Counted from the first letter of the stretch, positions 14,326 to 24,406 are shown. The stretch is 59,562 bases of DNA from Gammaproteobacteria bacterium (GCA_013151045.1 JAADIY010000010.1:1-59562); one strand, 5' to 3'. Numbers and translations: made by a program. Notes: a model not told the origin generated them from the letters alone.

Positions 14326-15381
14326 CTAATTTTTCACACGTAACAACATATTTTCTGGGTTGCCACGACCAAGTTCTGGATTGGCATCAGGCTTATTCAT
14401 TAAAATAGTGATTGCCCCACGCATGGCTGAACTCATATTGTGATCAACAATGGCATTGTTAGTAGGACGATCAGCCGGTGAAACAATGTCGTAACTGGCT
14501 GAGCCAGAAACAGGCACTAAGTGGGTCTGCATATCGTACATAATGTTTTTAGGGCTGCCATTAACATAGACACGATCCCATATGCCAGCAATTGGGTGCA
14601 TGCTAGCGACGTTGTTAATATTGGCATTAACATAGTGTAGGCGTACTAACTCGCCAGGTTTAGCTTCTAATACTAGCTTAGAAGCTGGGTCATGTACCGG
14701 TGTGTAATGAAAGGCTTTACCGTTAATCAAGGTCTGAGTCCAGCCAGTATTTTCCATCATACCTTCAACATTTAAAGGATCAGGCCAAAACTGTGATTGC
14801 ACAAGGAAGTATTCGCGATCTGGTTTAGGGTAGCTTTTGGTAAAGCCTTCTTTAGGATCAACCATAATGACGCCAAACATACCGCGAGAAATATGCATAG
14901 GCATGGGACTTGCGCCACAGTGATACATAAATAAACCCGCATAGCGAGCTTCAAAAGTAAATTTCTTGGTTTCGCCTGGGTTGGCAGCACCAAATTCATC
15001 TAGCACATCGACCACAGCTGCATGGAAGTCCATAGAATGGGGGAAGGCATTCGTTGCTGGGTTGATTAAAGTGAACTCAATGATATCGCCTTGAGTTACG
15101 CGTACAACAGGGCCAGGCATGGTGCCACCAAAGGTCATTGCCGCATACTTTACTTTGCCCGCGTTATCGACTTCGACTTCATTTTCCATTGCGGTCATGG
15201 TGATTTGATGAATAGTTTTTCCCTCTTTTTTTATTATGGTGTGGCTGAAATGCTTATCTTTATGGTGTCCATCACTAGCTTGCGCTAGGGAAGACATCAG
15301 CATCAATGACATAAATGCTAACATCGCAGTGATTGCGAGAAGAAGGGGAAAACTCTCAATTGTGTTTTTTTCTTTAAACAT
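14326..15381 (-). CDS. nirK: Copper-containing nitrite reductase (NirK/AniA type)
   Basis: 351-residue periplasmic multicopper oxidase-like protein that reduces nitrite to NO. The signal peptide is ~1-35. Type 1 copper ligands are visible: H115 (FPHSMDF), C155 (YHCGAS), H163 (MPMHIS) and M168. The type 2 ligands are H120, H154 and H314 (VDHNMSS). The catalytic Asp (D118) and His (H262, SMHPIAG) are also present. It has two cupredoxin domains and no fused haem or tail domain. It is divergent from nsrR with a 353-bp intergenic region. Confidence 0.93.
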   Translation of the reverse strand: MFKEKNTIESFPLLLAITAMLAFMSLMLMSSLAQASDGHHKDKHFSHTIIKKEGKTIHQITMTAMENEVEVDNAGKVKYAAMTFGGTMPGPVVRVTQGDIIEFTLINPATNAFPHSMDFHAAVVDVLDEFGAANPGETKKFTFEARYAGLFMYHCGASPMPMHISRGMFGVIMVDPKEGFTKSYPKPDREYFLVQSQFWPDPLNVEGMMENTGWTQTLINGKAFHYTPVHDPASKLVLEAKPGELVRLHYVNANINNVASMHPIAGIWDRVYVNGSPKNIMYDMQTHLVPVSGSASYDIVSPADRPTNNAIVDHNMSSAMRGAITILMNKPDANPELGRGNPENMLLRVKN

Positions 15382-15734
15382 ACCGAATGCCTCGTTGTAT
15401 GGTTGTAAAGACTATTTTAGTTATGTTATTGGTTGATAATGAATTTCATGGATGCGCTCATTTGTAACTACTTTGAAATTTTTTTTTCATTAAAATAAAA
15501 CAAATTAAAACTCAAAATAAAAGAGCTAAATTATATATCTATTAAAAATAGATAATATATATATCTTAATGTAAGTCAAGTTTAAACTGATGTAAAATGT
15601 ATGAAATAGTCGATTGTGGTGCGGCTAAAATATATATTCAAAGAGGCTTTAGTGGTAGCATTGAACTGTAGGGGCATGTAGGGCCTAATTCGGCATTGTC
15701 ATATAAATATTTTAAAAATTGGCGCGAAAGGTAA
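15382..15734. other. nirK-nsrR divergent regulatory region
   Basis: 353 bp of very AT-rich sequence between divergent nirK and nsrR, expected to hold both promoters. A perfect palindrome lies at 15536-15554. I see a single FNR-like half site (TTGAT) near 15432-15436 without its partner. No small gene was supported. Confidence 0.6.
15536..15554. promoter_or_regulatory. 19-bp palindrome, candidate NsrR operator
   Basis: TATCTATT-AAA-AATAGATA has perfect 8-bp arms, set among ATATAT tracts in the nirK/nsrR intergenic region. It lacks the GC positions of the E. coli NsrR consensus, so assignment to NsrR rests on position. Confidence 0.4.
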
Positions 15735-16166
15735 ATGCAGCTAACTCAATACACTGACTATTCACTTCGTACCCTTATTTACTTGGGTTTACGTAGAGAG
15801 GGGCTTTCTACTATTACTGAAATATCAGATAGCTATGGAATATCACGCAATCATTTGGTTAAAGTCGTACACCAACTTGGTGCGCAAGGCTTGATTGTAA
15901 CGGTGCGCGGAAAGGGTGGTGGTATTCGGCTTGCTAGCTCGCCTGATGAGATTAATGTTGGTGATGTGGTTAGGCGTTTTGAAAATTTAGCTTTGGTGGA
16001 GTGCTTTTCTGATAGCAATACTTGTGCAATTAGCCCTTCGTGTCGTTTGCGTGGTGTGCTGCAAGAGGCTATGCGTGGTTTTATGGAGGTATTAGATAGA
16101 TATACCTTGCAAGACTTGCTTGTCGGCAAGAAAAAAATGAAAGGTCTACTGAGCCTGGCTGACTAA
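15735..16166 (+). CDS. nsrR: NsrR, Rrf2-family nitric-oxide-sensing repressor
   Basis: 143 residues. The winged helix is at the amino end (MQLTQYTDYSLRTLIYLGLR, ISRNHLVKVVHQLGAQG, RGKGGGIRLA). Three cysteines C90, C97 and C103 (VECF..CAISPSCRL) and Asp8 fit the [4Fe-4S] ligand set of NsrR. NO destroys the cluster and relieves repression; targets usually include NO-handling genes. It is divergent from nirK, which supports that role. The 3' end overlaps the convergent amidotransferase gene by 21 bases. Confidence 0.9.
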   Translation: MQLTQYTDYSLRTLIYLGLRREGLSTITEISDSYGISRNHLVKVVHQLGAQGLIVTVRGKGGGIRLASSPDEINVGDVVRRFENLALVECFSDSNTCAISPSCRLRGVLQEAMRGFMEVLDRYTLQDLLVGKKKMKGLLSLAD

Positions 16167-16844
16167 CTGCCCAAGCAATTTTTTCATTAAGGTATTTGAA
16201 GTAGCGTAATACCCAGTAGTCTTAGTAATAGTGCTACCGTCTTGAGTATAACGACCATCGGTTAATTCGTCTGCGCAAAACTTAACAATATTATCTGTGC
16301 TTGTAGGTGTCATTTCTAAATGAAACTGCAGTGCAAGCACGCGATCTTCAAAACTAAATGCCTGGTTCTTACAAGCTTCACTCGTTAACAATGGTGTTGC
16401 CGTATCAGGTAGGTCAAAGGTATCACTATGCCAGTGAAGCGCGGTGAATTGCTGAGGCAAGTGTTTTCCAAAGACACTGTCGTTGGCTTTATCTGTTTTA
16501 TCTAAGTTAAACCAGCCAATTTCCTTTTGTGTATGTGCATAGACTTTTGAGCCTAGTGCGTCAGCAATGAACTGTGAGCCTAGACAAACGCCAAGTACGG
16601 GTTTTCCATCTTCTATAGTTTGTTTAATGAATTTTCGTTCTAGTTGTAACCACGGATATTGCTGGTCGTCATAGATGCCCATGGGGCCGCCCATGACAAT
16701 GAGCACATCAAATTCGTCAGGTTGTGGTAAATGGCTATCTTGATAAAAATATGTCGTGCTAACTTGATGCTCGGATTGTTCTAGCCAATTGCCTATATAA
16801 GCGAGTCCTTCGAACGGGACATGTTGTAGAGTGTGGATACGCAT
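16146..16844 (-). CDS. Class I glutamine amidotransferase-like protein
   Basis: 232 residues. GATase1 fold with the nucleophile elbow GVCLGSQFIADALG (catalytic Cys) and the His/Glu pair in ALQFHLEMTP. A GGPMGIYDD oxyanion strand is present. This single-domain type resembles the GMP-synthase-like amidotransferases that act on small molecules such as gamma-glutamyl compounds; the substrate is unknown. ATG 16844 was chosen over the TTG three codons earlier because conserved sequence starts at MRIHTLQHV and AGGG precedes it. Confidence 0.8.
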   Translation of the reverse strand: MRIHTLQHVPFEGLAYIGNWLEQSEHQVSTTYFYQDSHLPQPDEFDVLIVMGGPMGIYDDQQYPWLQLERKFIKQTIEDGKPVLGVCLGSQFIADALGSKVYAHTQKEIGWFNLDKTDKANDSVFGKHLPQQFTALHWHSDTFDLPDTATPLLTSEACKNQAFSFEDRVLALQFHLEMTPTSTDNIVKFCADELTDGRYTQDGSTITKTTGYYATSNTLMKKLLGQLVSQAQ

Positions 16845-16945
16845 TGGAAGCAACCCTACTATGCGTTAAAAATATAATCAATATCCATTTAATTGCAGCA
16901 TGGTTTTTGTTTGCCATATCGTTGTAAGATATGATGGATGTCTAT

Positions 16946-18325
16946 TTAGCTGGCGTAACGCCAGCGTGTCCCGTCTTTGGTATCTTCTAATTCGATATTG
17001 GCTGCAGTAAGTTCATTGCGTATCTCATCAGCACGCGCATAGTTTTTTGCTAGTTTGGCAGCATCACGTTCGGCTAGTAAATTATTAATGGTTGTTTCGT
17101 CTAAACCATTATCAGGGCTTGATCCTTTAAAATACACATCTGCATCACGTTGTAGCAAACCCAAAAGATAACCGCTGTTAATGATTTTTGCTTTGAGTTC
17201 GGTTTTTTCTTTTAAGTCAGTCGATTTGTTGAGTTGGCGCGCGCATTCATGGAGGGCGCTAATCGCTAACGGTGTGTTGAGATCATCTTCTAAAGCGTCT
17301 TGTACCTTTGCGTCGATAGCAGTGATATCGGCGGCCTCATGATCACAGCTACGCAGAGCTTGATAAATAGAGTCGAGTCGGTTGCGTGCCTGGACAATTA
17401 AATCTTCTGACCAATTTAGCGGAGAGCGATAATGTGTCGAAAGCAATGCTAGGCGCAGAACTTCACCGTCATGATCTTTTAGCAATGCGTGAACTTGGCG
17501 CACATTGCCGATCGATTTCGACATTTTTTCTTCGTCGATGGTGATGTAGCCATTATGTACCCAATAGCGGGCATATTGCTCGTTGTCCGCACAGCAGCTA
17601 CCTTGGGCTAATTCATTTTCATGATGCGGGAAGGTGAGGTCTTGTCCGCCACCATGAATGTCGATAGTGCCACCGAGATGTTTACGAATCATTGCTGAGC
17701 ATTCGATATGCCAACCAGGTCGGCCACGACCCCAAGGGCTATCCCAGCCAGGTACATTATCATCAGAGGGTTTCCACATGATAAAGTCGGCTGGATGTTT
17801 CTTATAGGGAGCGACTTCAACACGGGCCCCGGCAATCATATCGTCCAAGGAGCGTTTTGATAGTGCGCCATAGTTATCATTGGAAGGAATATGAAAGAGC
17901 ACATGGCCTTCAGCTTCATAGGCATGACCACGTTCAATCAAGGACTCAATCATGGAGATCATTTCGTCGATGTTGTCGGTCGCTAGAGGCTCTAAAGTGG
18001 GTTCTTCGTTATAGAGTGCTTTTAAGTCATCGTGATAAGCATCGCTAAAGCGTTTGGCAAGAACTGCTATGTCTTCACTATTCTCTTGTGCTGCGGCAAT
18101 AATTTTATCATCGATGTCGGTGATGTTGCGTGCATAAATTACGTTAGGGTAATGCTGTTTTAAAACGCGATTTAATACATCAAATACGACAGCGGGCCGA
18201 GCATTGCCAATGTGAATATAGTTATAAACCGTTGGGCCGCAGACGTACATGGTGACTCGACTAGGATTGAGAGGTTCAAAGACTTCTTTTTTTCCGTGTA
18301 GGGTGTTGTGCAGTTGTAATGACAT
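16946..18325 (-). CDS. cysS: Cysteinyl-tRNA synthetase
   Basis: 459 residues, the usual length. This class I synthetase charges tRNA-Cys. The HIGH motif is IHIGNARP, and KMSKSIGN is the KMSKS loop. The zinc site includes the Cys of YVCGPTVYN, the Cys of IECSAM, and the His and Glu of [10 protein letters not shown]. The end, GTRWRYAS, is typical. It lies 24 bp downstream of hisI on the same strand, so the two may be co-transcribed. Confidence 0.97.
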   Translation of the reverse strand: MSLQLHNTLHGKKEVFEPLNPSRVTMYVCGPTVYNYIHIGNARPAVVFDVLNRVLKQHYPNVIYARNITDIDDKIIAAAQENSEDIAVLAKRFSDAYHDDLKALYNEEPTLEPLATDNIDEMISMIESLIERGHAYEAEGHVLFHIPSNDNYGALSKRSLDDMIAGARVEVAPYKKHPADFIMWKPSDDNVPGWDSPWGRGRPGWHIECSAMIRKHLGGTIDIHGGGQDLTFPHHENELAQGSCCADNEQYARYWVHNGYITIDEEKMSKSIGNVRQVHALLKDHDGEVLRLALLSTHYRSPLNWSEDLIVQARNRLDSIYQALRSCDHEAADITAIDAKVQDALEDDLNTPLAISALHECARQLNKSTDLKEKTELKAKIINSGYLLGLLQRDADVYFKGSSPDNGLDETTINNLLAERDAAKLAKNYARADEIRNELTAANIELEDTKDGTRWRYAS

Positions 18326-18349
18326 ATTTATGTAATTATTGGATTCGTG

Positions 18350-18808
18350 TTATTTATAAAGGGAATCGGGGTCGACCATGGGGGCATCATTGATCGCAAC
18401 CTTATTGTTATCGACGACGAGATAAAAGCAGTGACGTCGCGCTGTGTGGCAAGCGGGGCCTTGTTGGTCTACGCTTAGTAGCAATGTGTCACCATCACAG
18501 TCAATTTTCATCGATTTTAACGTTTGCCAGTTGCCAGACTTTTCGCCTTTGCGCCAATAGTCTTGACGTGAACGCGACCAGTAGCAGACTTGACCCGTTC
18601 TTAGGGTTTCTTCGATGGCAGCTTGATTCATCCAGGCCATCATTAAGACTTCGCCGCTATCATGCTGCTGAGCGATAGCCGGTATGAGGCCGTCACTATT
18701 GTATTTGAGGCTAGCTAAGCAGACGTTCAAGCTGATGCTATCGCCACATTGGGCGCGTTCTAACTGCTTGAAAGAAATTTTCTGCGTAGGCGCTGAGTTT
18801 TTGGTCAC
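18350..18808 (-). CDS. hisI: Phosphoribosyl-AMP cyclohydrolase
   Basis: 152 residues from a GTG at 18808, which has AAGGG six bases upstream; a longer frame to 18865 would add a hydrophobic leader not typical of HisI. It opens the adenine ring of PR-AMP, the third step of histidine synthesis. Signature: VLMMAWMNQAAIEETL, VCYWSRSRQDYW, CDGDTLLL (Mg site) and HTARRHCFY (zinc Cys). HisE is not fused. The gene is away from other his genes. Confidence 0.92.
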   Translation of the reverse strand: MTKNSAPTQKISFKQLERAQCGDSISLNVCLASLKYNSDGLIPAIAQQHDSGEVLMMAWMNQAAIEETLRTGQVCYWSRSRQDYWRKGEKSGNWQTLKSMKIDCDGDTLLLSVDQQGPACHTARRHCFYLVVDNNKVAINDAPMVDPDSLYK

Positions 18809-18907
18809 GGTCAACCCTTCAAAAAACGATATAGTATAGTATAGAACTAGGTATATCAGCGCCACGTTTGCTGGTATTGGCGGTTGCTGGAGTTTGGGAG
18901 TATAGAA

Positions 18908-20245
18908 ATGAGTTCGTTGTTAATTGTTAATGCTACAGTAGTCAACGAGGGGGAGAAATTCCCAGCTGATGTCTATTGCCGTGATGGTCGGATCGAAGAA
19001 ATAGGTGCGGCACTGACGCATCGCCAGGCAGATACGGTGATTGATGCCAAAGGCAAGTTGTTAATGCCAGGTATGATCGATGGTCAGGTTCATTTTCGTG
19101 AGCCTGGATTGACTCAAAAAGGCGATATGGCGACTGAGTCACGGGCAGCTGTTGCAGGCGGCATTACCACGTTCATGGAAATGCCTAATGTCAATCCGCC
19201 AACGATCAACTTGCAAGCATTAGAAGATAAATATGTGCGGGCAGATGGGCGTGCAGCGGCCAATTTTGCTTTTTATCTTGGCGCGACTAATGACAATCTT
19301 GAGGATATACAGCGCTTACCAAAGAATAAGGCCTGTGGCGTAAAGATATTTATGGGCGCTTCGACCGGGAGTATGTTGGTCGATAACGTCGAGACATTGG
19401 AAGGCATATTTGCCGATGCGCCGATATTGGTGGCCACGCATTGTGAAGATACGCCGACCATATTACGTAATGAAGAATTAGCACGTCAGCAATATGGTGA
19501 TGATGTGCCGATTGCGATGCATCCGAAAATACGTTCTGAAGAAGCGTGTTATTTATCGTCGTCATTGGCGGTATCACTGGCTAAACGTTTTGGTACTAAA
19601 TTACATGTTTTGCATCTTACGACAGCGAAAGAACTAGAGTTGTTTGCGCCGGGTGATGTGGCTGATAAACAAATTTCATTAGAAGTCTGCGTTCATCATT
19701 TGTTTTTGTCTGAAGAAGACTATGAGGCAAAAGGTAACGGCATTAAATGTAATCCTGCTATCAAACGCACAGAGGATAGAGCAGCATTGTTGGCGGCGGT
19801 TAATAATGATGTGGTTGATGTCATCGCAACAGATCATGCACCACATTTGGCCGAAGAAAAGGCATGGCCATTTATGCAGGCTCCCGCAGGCTTGCCTTTA
19901 GTGCAGCATGCGCTGCCGATATTGTTTGAGCTTTATAGCGATGGTTTGCTAACAATTGAAACCATTGTAGAAAAGACCAGCCATAATGTTGCTAAGCGTT
20001 TTAACGTTGTAGATCGTGGTTATATCCGCGAAGGCTATTGGGCTGACCTAGTTTTGATTGATACAGAAAGACCGCAACTCGTCACTGCAGACAATGTCTT
20101 ATATAAATGCGGTTGGTCTCCTTTCGAGGGTGATAGCTTTAGGACTTCAGTTGATACCACGATTGTAAATGGTGAGGTGGTTTATCAATATGGCCGTTCA
20201 GAGCCTATGCCTATCGTTGGTCGTAGAGTGGATTTTTCACAGTAG
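18908..20245 (+). CDS. pyrC: Dihydroorotase (class I, PyrC)
   Basis: 445 residues. The ATG at 18908 has GGGAG nearby; an upstream TTG at 18884 is less likely. This amidohydrolase of de novo pyrimidine synthesis interconverts carbamoyl aspartate and dihydroorotate. The metal site is visible in DGQVHFREPG (HxR), VKIFMGAST (carboxylated Lys), HCEDTP, LHVLHLTT and ATDHAPH (Asp). Length and motifs match active class I dihydroorotases rather than the inactive PyrC' type. A cinA-like gene follows after 11 bp. Confidence 0.9.
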   Translation: MSSLLIVNATVVNEGEKFPADVYCRDGRIEEIGAALTHRQADTVIDAKGKLLMPGMIDGQVHFREPGLTQKGDMATESRAAVAGGITTFMEMPNVNPPTINLQALEDKYVRADGRAAANFAFYLGATNDNLEDIQRLPKNKACGVKIFMGASTGSMLVDNVETLEGIFADAPILVATHCEDTPTILRNEELARQQYGDDVPIAMHPKIRSEEACYLSSSLAVSLAKRFGTKLHVLHLTTAKELELFAPGDVADKQISLEVCVHHLFLSEEDYEAKGNGIKCNPAIKRTEDRAALLAAVNNDVVDVIATDHAPHLAEEKAWPFMQAPAGLPLVQHALPILFELYSDGLLTIETIVEKTSHNVAKRFNVVDRGYIREGYWADLVLIDTERPQLVTADNVLYKCGWSPFEGDSFRTSVDTTIVNGEVVYQYGRSEPMPIVGRRVDFSQ

Positions 20246-20256
20246 AGCCTTGTGCT

Positions 20257-21003
20257 ATGGAAATAGGTCTCATCATAGTTGGCGATGAAATCTTAAGTGG
20301 TCGTCGCAGTGACAAACATTTTGCTAATGTTGTGAGCTTGTTAGCAGAGCGTGGTTTACGATTGTCCTGGTGCCAAATACTCGCTGACGATGTATCGCAA
20401 TTAACCCGCTCATATCGTAATGCCTTGGAATCAGGCGATATTGTTTTTAGTTGCGGTGGGATAGGCGGCACACCAGACGATCTGACGCGCCATGCCGTTG
20501 CTCAAGCGAGTGAGCGAGCGTTGATTCCCCATGCTGAAGGTTTAAATATACTGCGTCAGCGGTTCGAAAGTTCAGATATTACGCCTGCGCGACAGCGAAT
20601 GATTGAATTCCCGACTGGTGCGCGTTTAATACCCAATCCAATTAATCAAATTCCTGGTTTTAGCATCGATTGTATTCACTGCGTGCCAGGCTTTCCAAAA
20701 ATGGCAACCCCAATGATTAAATGGGTGTTGGAAAATGAATACGCACATCTGGAAAATAAGCCACAGCTTGAACATGCTGTCAGAATAAGTGGTGCGCGCG
20801 AAAGCGATTTAATTCCACTGATGGAATCTATTTTAGAACAATGCCCAGAGGTAAAAGTATTTAGTTTGCCAAGGCTCAAGAAGAAAGAATGCTGGGTGGA
20901 CTTGGGTGTCAAAGGTGATAATTATGAGTCAGTGGATTATGCTTTTCAGTTGTTGGTTAAAGGCTTGGAAGAGATTGATCTTCACTGGCAAAGCATAGAA
21001 TAA
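20257..21003 (+). CDS. CinA amino-terminal-like molybdopterin-binding domain protein
   Basis: 248 residues. MoCF_biosynth domain as in the amino half of CinA: IGLIIVGDEILSGRRSDKH and the signature FSCGGIGGTPDDLTRHAVA. The carboxy-terminal nicotinamide-nucleotide amidase domain of full CinA is missing, as is common for this short type. Such proteins may act as pyrophosphatases on ADP-ribose-like compounds. It is tightly linked to the upstream dihydroorotase gene. Confidence 0.82.
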   Translation: MEIGLIIVGDEILSGRRSDKHFANVVSLLAERGLRLSWCQILADDVSQLTRSYRNALESGDIVFSCGGIGGTPDDLTRHAVAQASERALIPHAEGLNILRQRFESSDITPARQRMIEFPTGARLIPNPINQIPGFSIDCIHCVPGFPKMATPMIKWVLENEYAHLENKPQLEHAVRISGARESDLIPLMESILEQCPEVKVFSLPRLKKKECWVDLGVKGDNYESVDYAFQLLVKGLEEIDLHWQSIE

Positions 21004-21049
21004 ATACCGCATCGTAGGACATAAATAATATATGTGACGGGGAAGAAAT

Positions 21050-21595
21050 ATGAGTGCTGTTATTTATCAGGCTCCGGAGTGGAGCATTAGTCAGTGGTTT
21101 AATACCGCAACACCGATTACTTTAGCGCAGCTACGTGGAAAAGTAGTAGTGCTTCATGCTTTTCAGATGTTATGCCCGGGTTGTGTCAGTCATGGCATAC
21201 CGCAAGCACAAAAACTCTATGATTATTTCTCCAAAGATGATGTCGCAGTCATTGGTATGCATACGGTGTTTGAGCACCATGACGCGATGACGCCGACATC
21301 ACTCGAAGCATTTTTATATGAGTACCGAGTGAAATTTCCGGTCGGTGTAGATATGGCGAGTGAGGGTGGTGGTGCTCCCGTGACTATGGCTCGTTATCAA
21401 ATGCGTGGCACGCCAACGTTAATATTGATTGATCGCGATGGAATGCTGCGCTCTAATTATTTTGGTCGACCTGAAGATCTACAAGTCGGAGCAGAAATTT
21501 CCGCCCTGGTTAATGACTCCCACATAGACAATAAGTCCGCAGTTGATAGTGATGCAACGGGTGAAGGTTGTAACGATGACGGGTGTGCAATTTGA
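21050..21595 (+). CDS. TlpA/AhpC-like thioredoxin-fold protein
   Basis: 181 residues with a redoxin fold and a CPGC active site (C42-C45, FQMLCPGCVSHGIPQ). The cis-Pro region is MRGTPTLILIDRDG. No signal peptide, so probably cytoplasmic. The tail has extra cysteines (GEGCNDDGCAI), perhaps redox or metal related. It is likely a peroxiredoxin-like or disulfide reductase-like enzyme; the partner is unknown. The ribosome site is a moderate GGGGAAG. Confidence 0.75.
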   Translation: MSAVIYQAPEWSISQWFNTATPITLAQLRGKVVVLHAFQMLCPGCVSHGIPQAQKLYDYFSKDDVAVIGMHTVFEHHDAMTPTSLEAFLYEYRVKFPVGVDMASEGGGAPVTMARYQMRGTPTLILIDRDGMLRSNYFGRPEDLQVGAEISALVNDSHIDNKSAVDSDATGEGCNDDGCAI

Positions 21596-21630
21596 ATATG
21601 TTGACGTGCTTTTTGTAGAGTGTTTTATCG

Positions 21631-21996
21631 ATGGTACGGTATAGAATAAAATTGATCGCTAATACCATTGTAGTATTAATTTTATCTAATGGTTTTCTAG
21701 CGTACGGCGACATTTATTGTCGGCAGTGTTGATCGTGTTGGTTTATCTGTTACTAAGTTACAAGAGACAGAAAATTTTCTCGTAGATGAAGTTGGCTCGT
21801 ATTTAGGTTCGTTTTATTCAAGTGTGGCTGCAGCTATCACTTTTACAATTGCTGTGGTAATGGTTGGGTTTGCGACTTTTTTGTTTGGTCGGTGACGATA
21901 TTGTTGGGTTTTTATTCGGTAAGCCGGTACAACAAAAAAGTTGATCTCGATAAGCAGCGACATCAAGAGACTGTGAATGCGAAAAGTGGCCAATAA
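21631..21996 (+). pseudogene. Decayed small exported/membrane protein gene
   Basis: Three consecutive open pieces in shifting frames look like one gene. First comes a signal-like start (MVRYRIKLIANTIVVLILSN.., stop after YCRQC). Next is FIVGSVDRVGLSVTKLQETE with a membrane helix (AAAITFTIAVVMVGFATFLF) ending at TGA 21893-21895. The last piece is TILLGFYSVSRYNKKVDLDK.. with TAA at 21994. Joining them needs a shift near 21707 and another near 21890. No family recognised. It fills the gap before recD2. Confidence 0.45.
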
Positions 21997-22009
21997 TTAC
22001 ATATATTAG

Positions 22010-24208
22010 TTAGTTATTTATTTTCTGTAGCCTGTGTTGTAGCGCTGTGGTTCGTTGGTCTCCACGACTGCTATTGATCGCTGTTCTTAAGGCGTCTTCT
22101 TGTCCAATTAAAACAACCAACTGTTTGCCGCGTGTGATTGCTGTATAAATGAGTCTTTTGTTGAGTAATATAGAGTGTTCTTTGGTGATAGGAATCACGA
22201 CCGCTTTGTATTCGCTGCCTTGTGATTTATGAATGGTTAGTGCGTAGGAAAGCATAAGCTCACTGGCTTCGTTAAAGCTATACTCCACTTCTACACCTTC
22301 TATTGATGCGATGAGTGTTTTCTTTTTTTTGTTTAGCGCGACAATAATGCCATTGTCACCATTAAAGACTAATTTTTCATAATTATTGGATATTTGTACG
22401 ACTCTATCGCCAACAGATAAGTGTGTATCACCTTGCTTGAGAAAGTTGGGATTATCTTTATCAAAATTAGGATTAAGTTTATTTTGCAATTGTTTGTTTA
22501 ATTCGTTTATGCCAAGCATGCCCTTGCGCATAGGTGATAAGACTTGGATATCGCTGAGTGGGTCTAGGTTATAACGTTCTGGTAGTTCTTCGCAGACGAG
22601 GTGCTGCAAACGTTGAGAAATTAAGTTTGCGTTGTTTTCGACAATAAAATGAAAGTCTTCGTCAGCATTATTGTTTGATATAGGCATTTGCCCATGATTA
22701 ACGCGGTGGGCGTTGGTGACGATGCTACTGTTTTGTGCTTGACGATGAATTTCAGTGAGCCTGACCACTGGGACGGTATCTGAATTAATGATATCCATTA
22801 GTACTTTGCCAGGCCCTACGCTTGGTAGCTGATCAGCGTCGCCGACGAAAATGACGATGGCTTCATCGGGTATAGATTTTAGTAGGGCGTTGGTGAGCTC
22901 GATATCAACCATCGACATTTCATCGCAGAGAATTAAATCAGCATCAATGGGATTGTTTTCATCATGTGTAAAGCCCATGCCTGGCATGCCTTTTAATAGG
23001 CGGTGTATGGTGGTGGCGCTACGTCCGGTGGCTTCGGACAGTCGCCGTGCTGCACGGCCTGTGGGCGCGCATAAGACGATGCTTTCGACTTTTGTTTTTA
23101 ACATGGACAGCACGGTTTTTGCCAAAGTTGTTTTACCGCTACCAGGCCCGCCAGTCAAAATACATACTTTGTGATTTGCCATGTCGATGGCTGCGCTTCG
23201 CTGTGAGCCCGAAAGCTTGACACCGAGTTTTGATTCAATTTTTTGTAAGGACTCTTCTATATTGAATGGCTTCCAGGGTAATTTTCCTTCGGTGAGTTTG
23301 GTGAGCCTTTTTGCAACGTCAATTTCAGCATCACGTAAAGTAGGGAGATAAATGAGTCTCTCATCATTGATGATATCTAACTGTAATTGATTGCTATTAA
23401 TAGCTTGCTCTAAACCTGAAGAGATTGCATCAATATTAAGTTTTAGTAGTTTGATGCCATCGCGAATCAGCTGCTGTTCGGGTATCGCACAATGTCCCCA
23501 TGCGCTTTGTGTTTGTAGCACGTGATGTAAGCCGGCGATGATACGTTTTGGGTTGTCTGCTTCGATATCTAAGCTGCGTGCCGTTGTGTCGGCCAATTGA
23601 AAACCTATACCTTTGAAGTCTTGGGCAAGGCGGTAGGGGTTTTCATTAATGATTGCCGCGGCTTTGTTGCCGTAACGACGCTGAATATGTGCAGCACGTT
23701 GTGGGCCCATACCGTGAGACTGTAAGAAGATCATAACGTCACGGACTTCTTTTTGTTTGGCCCAGCTAGCGGCTATTTTTTTACGGCGTGCGCTACCAAT
23801 ACCGTCAATTGCTTCGAGTCGTTCAGGCTCGTGCTCCAATATGTCGGGGAGTTTGTCACCGAAGGCGTCGATGAGTCTTTCGGCTGAAGATTTGCTCAGT
23901 CCTTCTACTGCTCCGCTACTGAGGTAGTGTGCTAATGCATCCGTAGAGTTTGTTTGTGTTGGAATAATGGCTGATGCTGAAAATTGTCGACCAAATTTTG
24001 GATGTGTCTCCCATGCCCCTTGGCATTCGACAGTTTGCCCGGCATGAATACCGTGTCCTATGCCGGTGACTTTGTGTATTTTGTTATCTTTGTCTTTGAC
24101 CGATAGTACGGTCCATCCGCTGTCTTCGGAATAAAAGCGTACGGCATAAACACTGCCGCTAAGTTGTTGAGTTTGCGTATTATTCGCTTGATCAAATAAG
24201 TCTGCCAT
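22010..24208 (-). CDS. recD2: RecD2-type DNA helicase
   Basis: 732 residues, superfamily 1B 5'-3' helicase, the RecBC-independent RecD2 form. An OB-like amino-terminal domain precedes helix-hairpin-helix repeats (~95-215, for example DGIGSARRKKIAASW and GIGFQLADTTARS). Walker A is GGPGSGKT (353-360), Walker B is CDEMSMVD, and the UvrD-like end is SYALTIHKSQGSEYKAV. The long amino extension with HhH repeats separates it from RecBCD RecD. Divergent from purE. Confidence 0.9.
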   Translation of the reverse strand: MADLFDQANNTQTQQLSGSVYAVRFYSEDSGWTVLSVKDKDNKIHKVTGIGHGIHAGQTVECQGAWETHPKFGRQFSASAIIPTQTNSTDALAHYLSSGAVEGLSKSSAERLIDAFGDKLPDILEHEPERLEAIDGIGSARRKKIAASWAKQKEVRDVMIFLQSHGMGPQRAAHIQRRYGNKAAAIINENPYRLAQDFKGIGFQLADTTARSLDIEADNPKRIIAGLHHVLQTQSAWGHCAIPEQQLIRDGIKLLKLNIDAISSGLEQAINSNQLQLDIINDERLIYLPTLRDAEIDVAKRLTKLTEGKLPWKPFNIEESLQKIESKLGVKLSGSQRSAAIDMANHKVCILTGGPGSGKTTLAKTVLSMLKTKVESIVLCAPTGRAARRLSEATGRSATTIHRLLKGMPGMGFTHDENNPIDADLILCDEMSMVDIELTNALLKSIPDEAIVIFVGDADQLPSVGPGKVLMDIINSDTVPVVRLTEIHRQAQNSSIVTNAHRVNHGQMPISNNNADEDFHFIVENNANLISQRLQHLVCEELPERYNLDPLSDIQVLSPMRKGMLGINELNKQLQNKLNPNFDKDNPNFLKQGDTHLSVGDRVVQISNNYEKLVFNGDNGIIVALNKKKKTLIASIEGVEVEYSFNEASELMLSYALTIHKSQGSEYKAVVIPITKEHSILLNKRLIYTAITRGKQLVVLIGQEDALRTAINSSRGDQRTTALQHRLQKINN

Positions 24209-24406
24209 TGATACTTAGTTCGATAAGGTGAGTGGGCTGCCTATTGTACGTAATATGGGAGCGCAAAAACGCTTTAAGCGAATTTGTTAATTTAACCAAT
24301 TATTTGGTAAAAAACGACTCTATTAGGGTAAAATGAGCGGTTTTCTACTTGTAAAGCTTCATCAATATCAGTGGCATGATTATTTGTTTATGCTGTGGAG
24401 TGAATT

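Noticed and set aside
15432-15445. FNR/DNR box upstream of nirK
   Set aside because: Only the TTGAT half is good; the second half reads AATTT rather than ATCAA.
24260-24285. PurR box upstream of purE
   Set aside because: CGCAAAAACGC matches only part of the ACGCAAACGTTTGCGT consensus with wrong spacing.
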